A stretch of DNA of 64,000 nucleotides. Origin: Syngnathus acus (taxonomy: Eukaryota > Chordata > Actinopteri > Syngnathiformes > Syngnathidae). The stretch lies in NCBI RefSeq assembly GCF_901709675.1, contig NC_051094.1, positions 13,820,501 through 13,884,500 on the forward strand, in the 5' to 3' direction. Shown in pieces: positions 11,801-26,800 of this stretch (its first letter is position 1; each line of letters starts with the position of its first letter). The notes under the pieces were generated by a model. That model searched no databases. It saw nothing but the letters and a program-made list of their open reading frames with translations, and was not told the origin of the DNA. A program made the position numbers and the translations under genes.

Positions 11801-14800
11801 ATTTTATAAAACAATATTATAAAACTTTTACATGATGCATAAATTACGAGCATGTTAACACAAAATTTCTCAAATAAATTGCTCAAAATGTGCACAAGCC
11901 AGGCTTTTTTCACTTTTAATGGTTCTCACTTAACAAGGCTGTGCAATCAGAAACTAAAAAAAAAAATTGAATCAATTAATGTGATGGATTAAATTCACTC
12001 AGCACACTCAGAGCGCTCTGGGTTCTCCTTAAGACAAAAACATTCGGTCGTGAATAATTCATACTCTGTTCTAAAGGTCATTTTAGAGTCGCATTGTGAA
12101 GTTGTCCCATTGACTAGTCAACTAGTCTGTGCAAGCCCTAACATTGAAAATATACACATAGAGTACATCTGTCAAAGCACTCACAGAAACGTTGGCCAGA
12201 CTCACACTGTATGACAGAGGCCGTAAACGATGTGACCCATCACAGATGCGGCAATGTTTCACTTGGTGAAAGATTTGTGTCCTGTTCAAACTGCTAAAAA
12301 TGATTCCTTTTCGATCTGCATTACAAGTCTTACGATTTTTTTTCCCCGAACACCGGCAATCCTCACACGTACGCATATTGTCACAAAACAGTGCTACGAA
12401 AAATAAAAAAAGTTACTTGCAACAACAAGTGAGTTCCATTGCATTATACCTCACTGCAGCTCCCAGCAGCAGTTTTTTTTAACTTTGTGTTTGTATGCTG
12501 CTCTTTTTTTTTTTTTTTACCATGACTTTAAACCGGACGAGTTGTGTGCATTTTCTTACAGTTGCTAGAACAGAACTGTAACCTTTGTCATCGTTTTACT
12601 CAGAAGTGTTGTTGCTTTTATTGTCATTTGTATTGTAAAACTAAGAATGGATGGACGGGCGGACGGACTGATGATGAATGGATGGTCGGTCCGATTTTTA
12701 ACCCAGCAGTTCCCAAGTAAATTATTAAAAGCTTAAAAACAAAGTGACATTCTTGCAAATGAGGAGTGTAAAGATTTTTTTTCCAGGAGTGTAAACTCAA
12801 CTCATACTCAACGGTATGTGCTCTATGCAGCCTTGCTGCCACTGGTCCCACCCTCCAATAAACCCACTGACCCTCAATGAACAATCCAATACAGTATGCA
12901 GAGTAGCATGCGTATGTGCAGTCATGTGCATGTGAAACAAGAAAGGGTAAAGAAGGGGGTTGGAGGCGAGGCTCCTTTACAGTCCCTGCATCGCTTGTGT
13001 GCATTGTAAATGTTTAGTTACATTCGCAGCAGCATGCCTGTGCCTGTAATGAGAAACAGGCAATGGAAGGGAAGGGAGAAGGTAAAGAAAAGGAGCAAAA
13101 AGCAAAAGCACATTGAGGGGGTGGGGAGAGAGTGAGATCCGATGACCTTGATGCCATTAGACTTCAGGGCAATGAAGCTTGGGGGAGGGGCAATTTTATG
13201 TATGGTGGTCAATGGAATCGGCAGTGGAGAGAGAATAATCCGGTTGACGCTATATGATTGGAGGAGGAGCTTGGCCATGCTTGATGTGACTGTGACGCTC
13301 ATGTGAGGTTTTATTGGCTACTAGGAAAGGATACAAACAATTCACAAACTCGCAGGTCCAAACATAAGTGATGAAAGACGGTACAAAACTATAGAAATTT
13401 CAATGCTCAAATGAAACTAGGGAGCTAAAAATAGTCAGACCTCCCACCGCTGTTGCAAACAATAACTTCAACTCAGCTCTGGTGTTTTAGGGGATTTATG
13501 CCAGCAGTCATTTGGAAGAAAAGATGACTCAGGCTTAGTCATATGCAAGTCAAACCAACACACTTCTCAGAACCGACTCGTGTTGTCAGTCATGCCTCCT
13601 ACCTTTCCTGTGTGCTGCTGAGAAAAGCAGAATGACAAAGAGAAACAAAGAAAAGGCAATCGAAGAAAAGCAGTGAAAGGAGAGCCGCTTGTACGAATGA
13701 GTGATGGTCGGACCAAATCATGGGCTGGGATTCATGTTAGAATTACAATCGCTGCCAGGTTACAGCGACTTTACTGTAAGTCCCACTCAATTTTACTGTC
13801 TTGCCAGACATTATACTCCTGGCATGATGCTGTTTATGTATGTATGTATGTATGTATGTATGTATGTATGTATGTATGTATGTATGTATGTATGTATGTA
13901 TGTATGTATGTATGTATGTATCTATCTATGTATCTATCTATGTATCTATGTATCTATATATTTATATATCTATGTATGTATGTATGTTTGGATGGATGGA
14001 TGGATGGATGGATGGATGGATGGATGGATGGATGGATGGATGGATGGATGGATGGATGGAATGGAAATATATGATGTGCATACAATCAAGCCAGAAATTA
14101 TTCATATCCCAGGGGTAGTTGTTGTTCATGTAATAACTAAATCTTTTATTATAGTTCCTTAATGGATTCATTTTTATCTTTTGGCTGAATTGTTTTATGT
14201 TCTGTTATAATCTGTACATGGCACTTCGTTTCAGCTGTGGTTGTTTTTGAAGTGTTCGATAAATGAAGTTCTGTTTTTTTTTAAACCAGTTACTTGTCAG
14301 TTTGTTTAGCTGATTGAGTTCGAGATGCATTGTGCTCATAGTATGATGTCAGATTTGGTCATTGTAAACCTTGTGGCTTTGTTTCTGTATAAGCCTTTCA
14401 GCCCACTGAACTCACTGAATTTATTTAGTTATCATGTTCAGTTGATTGTCCGCCAGCATTGGGCCTGTTCCAGAGAATTGAATGGGTATTATAACATATT
14501 ACATATAACATTACATGAATTGACCGCTTGAAGAATTCTTATCGTTGTGTTGAATTATTTGGAATTGTGTCTTGAAAAACGTGGGACAAAAAGGAGTGTG
14601 CACAGGTGCAATTAGAAGTCTTTACGAGTTTGAAACTAAAGAACATTTAACACCGTCAAACCCAAAGATCGAAACTTTCAAACAGCTGAAAATTTTGTAT
14701 GTCTTTATTTACATCCAGAAAATGTCTTCGTCTTTCAATGACAAAATACTGGACAGTGACAACAGAATTGATTCTCTGTTAAGGATTTGTGTTGATTACC

Positions 14801-17800
14801 ATTGCTCAGTCTCATATTTAATTGACATTTTTAAAATCATATTTAATGATGTTATACTCAGTATACTCCCTCAGTTATAAATTCAATTTTCACTCCGTTG
14901 AATATTTTTGTGCCACACCACACCAAAAAGTAGACCGCACACACGCAGATATGAGAGCGATGGCATGTCTTGCTCAACGCGAGCTCATGCTAGCATTCAA
15001 CTAGGCTGTACTGTTGACCTTAAAAAGACAACTTTTGTGCACCAGGATTATGACTCAAGACCAGCGGGGAGCCTGAACCGCTGCATCAATTCAGACGGAG
15101 GCGTGAGCCAGAACGTAGGGCTGACTGAAAGTGCAAGTTTTCGAATGCGGCGGGTGATGCCTTATGAGAGGCGGAGGCGAATGTGTTGGTGGGTGGCAGT
15201 CATGGAGGCTAATGACACGATGACGCCGATGATGCAACTACACTACGTCATCAACATGTGCTTCCAACCTCGCCTGCCCACTGCCTTTCCTCTCGCTCAT
15301 TGGCCCTCCCTGCTCATGTGACTTATGCTCCGCTTCTGTCCTTCCCTTGGAAAGCTCAGGCTGCACCGTTTCGCTTTGGGGATGACGCTCATCTGTTCTA
15401 TGTGTATATATAAAAATACGTCTGGCAGGAGAGAGGCAGACAATGTGCAATCGTCGGGACCGGAGAAATCTGCAGTAAGCTTGAACGAGAAAAGGCTCGG
15501 GGAACGAAGCGGAGAGCGAGGCAGACCGAGAAAGCCTGTAGAAAATGACAGTGCAGGGAAGCTATAAGAGACAGACAAAGACCAAAGTAGGAGAGGAAGT
15601 CACTTCTGTCAAAGAATGGCAAAGTCTGCAAATGGTGAATAATGTCAGAGAATTAGACTACGCAGCAGGAGGAGGAGGCAGCCATGTTTTTTCTTCTTCA
15701 CCTGGCTGCGGATGTGTGCCGAAAGCTGGCGATTATTGAGAAGAGGAGCGACTCTGCGAGGCCAGTCAGCCAGCAAGTAACGACAACGATGGTAGAACGA
15801 TGACGAGGAGCCAACGACAGGCGGTGCGCTGCGATCTTGGCCCGGTGGACAAGATGGCGAGGCTCGTCCGTTTACGAATGCAATTGGTTTGTCACGAGAA
15901 TAACAAAATGACTCATCCTCGGTCTTCCACCACCATTCACCACATAGCAAGAGGAACTTCTCCATAGAATTCCCACTTTCTTCTGACGCAGTATCTCTCT
16001 GCCCTTATCCCTCTCTTGATATCCTGCTCCTCATCCTCGCTGATCTCAAAGTGTCATCCAATATTCCCTGTCCTCCTTTCCATCATGTAGTTTTATCCCA
16101 CATTGGTGTCTTTCAGCTGATCTCCGTTGCAGAACGCAAAGATCATATCAAAACACCCTCTTTTCCAGTTTCTCCTTTCATTCTTCGCGGAAGGGTTAGC
16201 AAGTCAACAACCACGCTCCCACTTGCGCGGCTTCACTCTAAGATCGACTGCAGGTTTCACGCGAGGAATTCGCTGGGATGGAGGAACCGTTTTTTGTCCC
16301 TTCGTCCCTCTCCATGGGCTGCGCTGAAAGAGGATATAATCGGAAGGAAAACAACCACAATTGCATTTTTTGCTTTCTCCTGCAGCTTCCGCTGATGGAT
16401 GAATGCGTGTGTCCAAGATGCAACGCACGAAATCATACGAAACCAGTCCTACGCTGGGTCGAAATGAACAAGCCAAAAAGCTTAGGTAAAATGTGAGAAG
16501 CGAGAGTGCGTTGGGTGGAGCTGCTGTTTCCTTGTGACTATAGCCTTTAGCGCTTTCTGTTTCTGTTCACTGCACGCTCCTCCATTCCATCGTACGTGCC
16601 CACAGTGGCTCCGATAATGGCCCCTCGCTCTGCACACACTGGAGAGAGAGGGGGGGGGGGGGGGAGAACGAGATGATGTAAAGGCTGCATGAGCGGAAGG
16701 GGAGTAGAGTGAGGGAGAAAGAGAGGAGAGCTGGGGGGGAGGGTGTTGACTGAGAAGCCGACTGCATGTGCAGCCGAGGGAAAGAAAGAAAGAGGATATT
16801 GAAAAAGGGAAGGGAGGAGCAGACAGTTAATGAGAAAAGAAAAAGGAGAGAACGGAAAGTGGCAGCCATAAGGGGAAGCGAAGAGAATGACGAAGGCGTG
16901 CGCCGTGTTAGGGGGAGGTGTGTTATTTATGTGTGGCTGGCCGTGTGCAAATGCACGCATGTGGATTTTGCTGCTCTTTCTGTCTGGCTGGATGGAATAA
17001 GGAGGAATTACAACACCTTCAGATTGCTAGTGTTCTGACACTTCAACGTCGCTCATGCCCCTCTCTGCCGGCTCATCTGCTTTCTGCAATCCGACCGGTA
17101 TCTCTCTCTGGACGTCTTGCACCACGTAAGTTGTCCTTGAGCTCTCGTCATATTGTCACGATTTCTGCTTCCTGCTCCTTCTCAATAGCATGGCAGCCGA
17201 GGTAGGGGGGGGGGGACAAGAGGGAGGATGGCAAGTGTTGTGAATCAGGGATTTAGGTTCAGCTGTCTCCTCAGTGGCTGAAGCCCCTTAGCAACACCAT
17301 TCTTTATATGCTTTGTCTCCTCCCTCTTTCATTTTCATTGTCAGTGTCTATTGAGCCGACGAGTTGCGTTGGATTTAAAGGGCTCCTGAGGTATTTTCTC
17401 CCCCTCTCAATGCACTTTTGGATGTTTAGCAAAAGGTGTATTTGTGTGACAGGGATGGTTTGACCTTAGTGTAAATATGACATAAAATCTCTCGTTGTTT
17501 GTACAGTTAGAGGCTCTGATAGTTTCACTGAATTTTCCGCGTCGACAATCAGTCATGTTGAATAAAAGCTGAACTGTCACAGTGTATTGAAACATAGTTG
17601 GTAGATGTTGCTTTAAAAAAAAAAAAAACATCTTTGGGTCCATCTCAACATGCATTTCACCACGTTGCTTTTACATGTAGATTAAACGACTAGAAAAAGA
17701 GGAAAGGAGAGTGTGTGCGATAGTGGGATGTTGCAGTCAGTCTGTTTCAACACACTGCAGTTCTCATAACAGCCGCACACGGCCCCCCCGCCCCCTTCCT

Positions 17801-20800
17801 CTTTCCCGTCTGATGCTGCTGATAGTGCAGACATGGGGCCTCTCACGTACTGCTTGCCGGCTGTTCGCTGCCGCCACCCCAACCCCCCTTTTCTAACCCT
17901 AAACCACCTCTTAGGCCAAGCATCACTACCCCCTGGGATCCAAAAGATCCAACTGTCTGGTAATTAAACACTTTGAAGGTTCATGGTGATATTAGAACGA
18001 TGAGGGAAGCTGGACATTGGCTGACATATGCCTAGATTGAAGAAGAAGGAATTTGTTTGTCGTCAGGGTGTACATTAATTGTAATCACACATCTTTATTG
18101 GGAATAATTAATTGATTTCATTCACAGAGGGAACATTGACTAATATACTGATTATAATTATGACCAGCAAATGACATCATACCATCAAAATCTTCAAAGC
18201 TTTAACTGGAGTACTGCTAGGAAATTAAATCGGCTGTGTGAGAAAGGCAGGCCTTTTTCAACGTTTTTAAAATGTTTCAATAAAGTATCTCCCACTGCTC
18301 TTCATCATACGTGTATAAATATGCAATTGTGTGTAATAATGTTTGTAAAAATACATGTTATTTAACCATTTCTTAAAAGTTGTACTATGTACATATTTTT
18401 GTCCATAAATTAAATGTAAAAAAACCTGTTTCCTTATTATTCAGATAATTACCATCTTGAGAGACAGGGCTTAGTTATAGAGCCTAAAATACTTATTATG
18501 GTATAAAGTGAATTTCTAAAAGTGTAAAAGAAATAATGGTGGTAGTTCTGAATGGGTTATTTACATGTCAATGGTGAATGTTTCCTGTTAAAATGGTCAG
18601 AAAGTATATTTTTCCCCTCTGCTTCTTTTTATACACACTTTGCATTTTCATGCAAATATACTATTTTTTTGTCATGAAATGGATTTAGCAAATAAAAACA
18701 CAGTGATAGCAAATCTCAATTGAATAAAAAAAGATAAGGAATAATTTTGAGGCCTATTATTGTGTAAATCTCAAAACTTTTGTTTTCCAAAATAAAATGT
18801 TGTGGTCCAAAATAGTGCAAATAAATGCAAATAACGTTATTTTAATATTTAATCAACATTTGACCTTATTAGCTCATCATGGCTGATGACTGCTTACTTT
18901 CCGTTTTTGCTATGTAGCTGTTATTATCGCTGCATATTTTCAATTGTAATATTAATTTACTCCTCATAGATAGTTGTGTGCAGCCCGGATGCAGTTCTAG
19001 CCAGACTTCAGTGAAAAGTATACTGTACGCTTTGGGACTTATTCTGCCCTCATTTTGCGACTCTGCATTTCACATTAGTTCAGCGATTGGCATTAGCCTC
19101 GCCATCCTCTCGTATTCTCTCTTCTTGCGTGGTGTGTTGCATGCTCAGCTACTTCTTGTCCACATTCGAGTCATCTGAGGTCACAATTTTTATTCGAAAA
19201 GATGTTCGACCCTTGTTGTAACCAGTGCATCAATTTGTAATGTATCCATGTTTGTATTGTATTGTATAATGTATATCCCAGGAATGCACAGAAAATTAAA
19301 TTATAGAACCTTTGGGCAGAAAATGGCTCGAAAGTGCATTTTTGGTTTTCAACCTAAATAGTTTTGTCACTGAAAGAGCTCGGCAGAAATAGGATTCTGT
19401 GATAACACAAGTATGCGCCGATACCCTGCTGAACTGAGAGCAAGCGGTGCCATCAGAGCCAAAACAAAAAGCGGCCATGAAAGTGTGAACATCACTTGCA
19501 AGGAACCATAGATTTTACACTGAGGGATCTATTTTCATAGAAAGGCGTGTACCGGGGGCAAGTCTATGTTGTGGTGTTTGGGAATTTGACTGGCCGCGCT
19601 GCGCTTCGCTAGGTGTTCCTGCGCACCAAGGCCGTTTACTATTACATGTCCCCGTCACACCTGAGAATTTGGTGACAGAACGGTGAAAGGGGAAACCAGG
19701 TCTAAGTTGTGGTGCTGTTGGTGTAACGCACACAATTTTGGTGGATTTGATCCAGGTGCAGGCACACAGATTCATGGCTGATAGGTATGTGCATGGATGT
19801 CATTGAATTTCATTCATAAATATGACATCAGCACGCATCAAAACTTGTGAAACATTGAATTCATTGAATGCTAATGCATTCAATACAGTTAATTGACTTC
19901 AACCAAAGTCCTTAGCTGCAATACCAGCCTGCCATTGTTAGGCCACTACATGGACTCTGTTAATGATTTCTGTTTGCTCTTGAATGATCTATGTTGGTCA
20001 TGCCTTCTTTGACTCTAATCCCATTTCATGAGTAGACTGTGAGTTGATTTGTTCATGTGTAGTATTTTGCTGGTCAATTGGAGTTACAAATTTATGCACT
20101 GCCATTCAATTTTAATAGTAAGTTATCGAGTAACTAATAATTTAAAATGGTCTGATTTGGGCATTTAATATCCAAGGCCAGGTTGATGTTAGTATAATTT
20201 ATGATGTGGCAAAAGTTTGGTTTCATTAGTTATTCTCTTTCTAGACAATGAAAGGTCACAGCAGTTTCACTTGCTATCAGCGATACTGATTCCAGTTTTG
20301 TATTTCATGCATATTTCGTCAAGATACATATCTGTAACAGCAGAGTTCACTTGTTATTTTTCCCACCAAACTGAGACATCTGAGGTTGAATGTTTGGGCA
20401 AATTTGTTTGTCACATTAATTAAAAATTAGTTTGACTCTTGAAAACCTGTCGAGAAATGGACGATTCCTGTTCTGTATTCACTCCTCTGTGTGTGTACTA
20501 TGAACTATGGGTTAATCTCTAACAGGCTGTTTGACATAGTTTAACAATTCTGCTATGGATTGTCATTGTAGATGACCTGATGTGTCCTTTGACTTTCTAA
20601 AGCAGTACACCCATATCCTACGTTAATTATTTAATCTAACTTTTCAGCACTGGGTTATGAAATGCATAAATGTGGCTTTTTCATGTATATGGTAGCCACA
20701 AGTCACTCTCTTAAAAACTAATCACTACTCTTTTTATTTCTGGTTTTCTTTCAGACTGTACACAAATTCACTTCATTGGATGGCCCCAGAGGTGGAGACC

Positions 20801-23800
20801 AGATGGAAATTGGGTCACATGACCGCCTCCAGGAAGGCGTGCTGAGCCTGGAACTGTCCAATGGGGTGAATTGCTACCCTAACGACGAGGCATCTAAGAA
20901 AACTGAGCAGAAGAGGGAAGCAGATGGACCACAAAAGCAGTCCTGGGTACCAACACTTGGCAAAGTTGAACAGCAATCATCATTGAAACATAACAGCAGT
21001 TATGCAAACCCAAGTAAACCTGTCCACCATGTGGACATGGAAGATGCTCACAATCTGGTCACTTTTTCTGCCATTGCCGGTAACTTACCTCCTTCCTCCA
21101 CCTCTTCCTGCATCCAAATGCAACCTGACATGATGCAGCTGTATGAGAAATTCACCCGGGAAATGGGTGCCGGCGGGGCTCGGGTTGGAAACTCTGCAGA
21201 GGCGATTAATATAGGCCACCTACCTGCAGAAGACATGAAAACGTTGCAGAAGGCACTGAACCATGCAAAACATGGTCACAAGCCTCCTAACTGCGACTGT
21301 GATGGGCCTGATTGTCCAGACTACCTTGAGTGGCTGGAGAAGAAGATTAAGTTGGCAACCAGTGAGAATCAAGACACCAGCAAGAGGACTGATTTGCCAC
21401 ATTTACATTCGAACATTCAGCGATCCCATCTGCAGAATCAGCCCTTTCTCCAGGCAAATGGTGGCCACCGCCACGTGACTCCTTCATACCCCCAGCAACA
21501 ACAACAAACACAAGGTCCTCATGCTGGCCAAGCACCCTGCTCAAAACTTCCTCCAATTCCCTGCTCTCCCCAGGTGCTCTCTATAGCCAAGGAAAGGAAT
21601 GTCAGTCTTCAAACAGCTATTGCCATAGAAGCCCTTACACAGTTATCTGGAACTGGGATTCATGGTGCTGGTGCTCCAGATCAAGCCCTCTTTAATAACA
21701 ACCTCTATCATCACCAACATACCCCAAACCTCACATCTCCACCTCCAAATTGCACTAACTTGATTCCATCCTCTGCAGTTACCTGTCCATCATCACGCTC
21801 TCAGTCCGTCCCTCCAGGATTACACACTGACCAGCAGGCAGCAGTGTCCTGTGAGCACCACAGGCCCCAATCCCAGGGTCAGCCCCCCCATGCTTCTACC
21901 TCTCCCTTTCCAGGCCAGGGAAATCCTCAGAGTTTTGGCCGGAGTCCCGAGCAGTGGGTACAGGGCACACACGGAGGTTCCGAAGAGCGCCTGTCCCGCT
22001 ATGCTGGTACAACTTATTCTAGATCAGACCCGATGTCAGAGCTCAAACAGCTTCTGGGTGATAGCAGTCGAAAGTTCGGAAATACAGCTTTCAAGCTCTC
22101 ATCCACACAGCATCTTACGGAGAACGGAATCATGCAGGCACAGGGCAAGCCATCTTTGCCCAGGATCAAGCAAGAGTCAGACTTTGGTGATCATTCTCCA
22201 TCCATGGGACATTATAACATGGACAATGGTCAGTTGCAAGTTGGCCAATACCCTGGTGCTCCCATGTCTCCTGGTCAAGCAGCCATTAGACACTCAACTC
22301 AGGCAGCTCTGCAACAGCACCTTCACTACAAGAGGAACCTCTTCTCTAGTCATTCCCCTGGCTTTGGCGCATCGGGCCCTGCGCCTTTCCAAAATATAAA
22401 AAAATGGTGGCCCCAGATGGAAGCCAATGGTTTCAGTCATATGAGCATAAAACAGGAGCCCAAGCAACCCAAGAGGAAAAAAATCAGCCAAGGATCTCCT
22501 GTCATCAAAAGTACGAGTGGGACGCTCTCAGGCTCTCTTCTTCCTAAATCCAAACAGATTATAATCAAGAAGACCAAGCAAAAAGCCTCTGTGCCAACGT
22601 TCCTGCCTAAGAGTCAGATAACTGTGGATAAAACGGCAGTCCTTATGATGGGCCGAGCCAACACCCTGAACGACCTGCAACCGCATTCACTGCCCCTTTT
22701 ACCCTCCCATAGTAACTCCACTCAGGCGGCTGCTGCAGGCCTCCCTGCACCAGCCCAATCTCAGGTATCAAATGCTAACCTCTCAATGGCTCCCTCTTCC
22801 ACAAATTCTGCATTGTCAGTGAGCAATTCCACCCAAATGGTCTCTTTGTCCCCACAAATGGCCCATGGAGCCCATGCCAAGTCAAAGGAAGTGGATAGTT
22901 TAGTCCATACCAATGCTAACATTGCCTCAGCTCTGACCTCCACATCCATACCAAACACAACACAATTACCGGGTCTCATAAACGTAGACCCTAAGTATGA
23001 AGAACTGATACTGCAGTTTGAAGCAGAATTTGGAGACACAGCTGCAGACACAACTTCCGGCAAAGCCAAGTCTGAAGCAGTTACAGCTTCGCAGATCATG
23101 AATCAGTCCCAGACCAGTACGCAGGATCTCACATCATCTAGCACCCATAATCAGCCATCCTTCAATAGCGCCGCACCTCGTGTGAACAATAAAGAGATGG
23201 ATGGCAACAAAGATGAGTTTGGAGCCCCAGCTGAACTTACCCCAAATGAAGCATCTACAGTGACTCCAGTGAAGGAGCAGCAGGAGCCCCTATCCAGCAT
23301 CCCTCAAAATTCGCACACCCCACTTGATAAGCATCCTCAACATGGTCAGACACAGGAAACCTTCAACGTACCATGTTCCCCCATGCCTAAACGAATGAAA
23401 ATCGAAGCCACGGGTGATGTGGCTGTTCTCTCCACCACTTGCTACTCTGAGGAGGACACGCCCACTAAGGATGGTCTGTCCTTCTCTCCATCTTTGAAAG
23501 GGTTCTTAGAGTCCCCACTAAAATATTTAGACACACCCACCAGGAGCTTGTTGGATACACCTTCTAAAGATCTGCAGGCGGATTTACCCACTTGCACCTG
23601 TGTGGGTGAGTCAATGTGTGTCAATATTTGTATACATTTTGCGGGATATACAGTCATTTATGCACACTAGTGCAAAAAATAAGGTCACTCCACTGAGAAT
23701 TTTACTATGAATCTCAGCTTAATCTCTCACATTAGCATACAGGAGGTCGATTGTTCTGTTGTTTCTCGTAGGACAGTCAACAGCCTGATGAAAAACAGGC

Positions 23801-26800
23801 AAAGTAGCGTCCGAGTTTGCATGGTTAAAGTCCCCAGAGATTATCATAAATGCATCAGGGTGCTGTGTCTGAAGCCTGGCTGTGGCATTGTGTATAGTCT
23901 CACAGGCAATCGGAGGATTGTAAACACAGGCGGTGATCACGTGACTGAAATACCTCTGCGGATAATACGGCCGCAAGCTAACAGCTAACAGCTCGAGGTT
24001 CCGACAGCACAACAATCATTACTGAGATATGTCCAGGGTTACACCAATGCTGGTTTATAAACATGATCAGGCCTCCACTTTTCCGCATCCCACTAGCTTT
24101 TGATTCTGTCGGCTCTCACCATAGTGAATCCCAGCAGGTCCACGTTAGCATCCGGTACGAGGTGGTTCAGCCATGTCTCCGTAAAGGAGGCTTTCCCTAT
24201 AAATCCGCTGGTTGTTCAGTGCAGTCAGCTCGTCAATCTAGACAGCGACTTCACATTCCCCACGACTATGGAAGGAATCAATGGTTTATAGCACCTCCGA
24301 TTCGCCACTAGCCTAGCTTTAACCTTAGCACCGGCCTTGTAGCCCCTGTACCTCCTCAACTCCCCTGGCATGGTGTGTCGTACGCCGGATTGTCCCATCG
24401 TTCTCCGCGCCGTCAGTAACTCTCTCGTATAGATAGGTGAGGAGTGGTGCATGTTCGACGAGATAAATGTTTCCAGTAAGTTAGAAAAAGCGGAATAAAT
24501 TAAAAGGTAAAAGAGCTTGGAGGTTATAAAGAACAAAAACAAAGAAACCAGAGAGCTTATATATATATTTTATAGATAATGCTTTGCAATTTTACCGTGT
24601 TGCTGACGATATTATATGTGGTACAGAATGAAATGTTGATTCTACTTGTGCAGTTGAAAGATTTTTGAAGTATTATACGGTTGGCCTTACTGGTGTGGTT
24701 ATGATTTCTGATTTATGAGTTTCTTTGTTTCTTAGAACAAACTCTGATGAAAGATGAAGGGCCCGACTACAATCACTTGGGATCTGGACCCACTGTGGCT
24801 TCCATACGAGACCTGATGGAGACACGGTTTGTCTTCTCTTTATCTTCCTCCCACATGCTCTTAGTCTCCTCTCCCTCACGTACTCCTCCTCCTCCTGCGC
24901 CTCGTCACATTTTTGTCCTTAGGGAAACCATGACCCAGAATTCAACAGGGGGAACAGGAAATATCATCATCATCACCATCTTCAACATCATCATAACACA
25001 GGCTAAGAGAAGTGGCAGCAAATACTAGCTAAGAATGGCAGAAATAATGGAGAAAGAAGGAGAGATATCAAAGTCCAGAGAGAGGGAAAGCAAATGAAGA
25101 ACATGAGGGAAGTAATTGAAAATGTTTGTCGACTTAGAACAGGGGCAGATACTTATTTTTTTACTCTGGCGCTGAATATTTAGCATACAACTGCTTCATG
25201 AAAATAAACGACCACATTGTGTTTCTGTTTGGCAGCATCCTAATACATTGTTTTTTAAGTTAGATTTGGTTGTCGTTTGAATAACAGACGTTTGATGCAC
25301 TGATCTTTATGGAGAGGCTCTTTGAGAATAATGCTAGCCTGGAGAGGTCTGATGTGGGGGATGTTTAGCTCCAAAGATCTTATTGTTTGAGAAATGACGT
25401 CACTCCGTCAGACCCCATAGTTCTTGGATGACCTTTGACCAAATCCTGACCCAAGATGGACCCCTGTGGTGATAGAGGTTGCAGCCCATTTAAAAAAACT
25501 CTGCCACCTTAGGGTGATTCCAATTCAGTGGAACTCCAATGTGCTCGCTGTCACACCAAATCTAGTCAGGTTGAAGTTTTCACAATGGAAAGGTATCAAG
25601 ATGTCAGAAGCTTTGATGTAAACAATAATCTGAAAAGTTTTAATGACCTGTGCAACCCCTCATCCCAGACTCCGTCCACAAACCCCCAAATTTGCCTTCA
25701 GTAATACGAAAGCAGTTTCATTTAAGTAACTTTAACATTCTATTTTTGGCAAAAAAGACTCATGGATTATGTTCAATTTGATCACCCGCTATGACATGAG
25801 GTATTGAGCACAATTAAGAATAGCCAATTGTGTACGTTCTATACCAGGGGTGGGCAAACTTTTTGACTCGCGGGCCGAACTGGGTTCTAAATTTGGACCG
25901 GAGGGCCGAACCAGGAGCAGATGGACGTAATGTTTGTGTGAAGTAATATAAGCGACCTGTAAAGGTCATTGCATAAAAGATTTTGGCCTTTAGTAGGTAG
26001 TAAAGCATGGATATTCCAAACAAGTTTTTTGAAAACAAATGCATTTATTAACAGCATTAAAAAAAAAAAAAAAAAAAATCACTAAAAAACTGTTATCAGT
26101 GTTTCTCATAAAATACGACACTGTTATTATGAATAACAGTCTCCATCACTTCAGTGCCTGCAGGTCAGATTAATGAAAGATGTTTATCTTATGAGATCAC
26201 ATCAAACGGTAAACATTCTGACCAAATATATCATCTTGAAGAATCGGTGAAAGCATACATCCAAATAAAGTAATCAAAAAGGCAACACGGGGAGGGGTAT
26301 CTGAAAATCAGAGCAGAGTTTTAACTCACAAACACCTGATAACAGAGGTGAGGAAACGGGAAACACTTCCTTAAAGTAAGCCTTAAGAACTTTACAGGTT
26401 AAGATTAGTCGCAAACAGGTGGTGCATCAATGTCCTTGAGCATCCTGCATTGTTTGAAAATGAGAATGGTCGCTAGTTTCAATCCCTGCTATGTGTACAA
26501 ATCATATTCAAAATGCATTTTTTTACAACAAACTTGAGAGCCTCCCCTTCATTTTCAGTGGGAACAGTGTTGTTGGTCTCCCTTTTTTGCTAGTGCATCA
26601 TAGTCTGGAGTAAAATTTGTTGTGGCAATTCTTAGGAGAGATCCGTTTACCTCGATCTGTGACGGGTTGATGTGGCTGAACGTCACGTCGCGTACGTCGA
26701 GCCAAATTGGCCACTCTTTTAACATTCGGCACTCACTTCTTTTCTTCGGGCCACTCATTTTAATGGAAGGATTCCAGGGGAAGGTTTGTGGGTGGCTTTA

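Noticed and set aside
13673-14162. Long open frames of Tyr-Val-Cys-Met and Trp-Met-Asp-Gly repeats
   Set aside because: Direct translation of a TATG/GGAT microsatellite; open in several frames, no unique sequence.
16547-16960. Pro/Leu-rich minus-strand open frame near the CpG-rich region
   Set aside because: Composition follows the purine-rich strand and the G-run; no recognisable domain.
21851-22399. 182-codon frame inside the large tet3 exon
   Set aside because: Off-frame shadow of the conserved TET3 reading frame.
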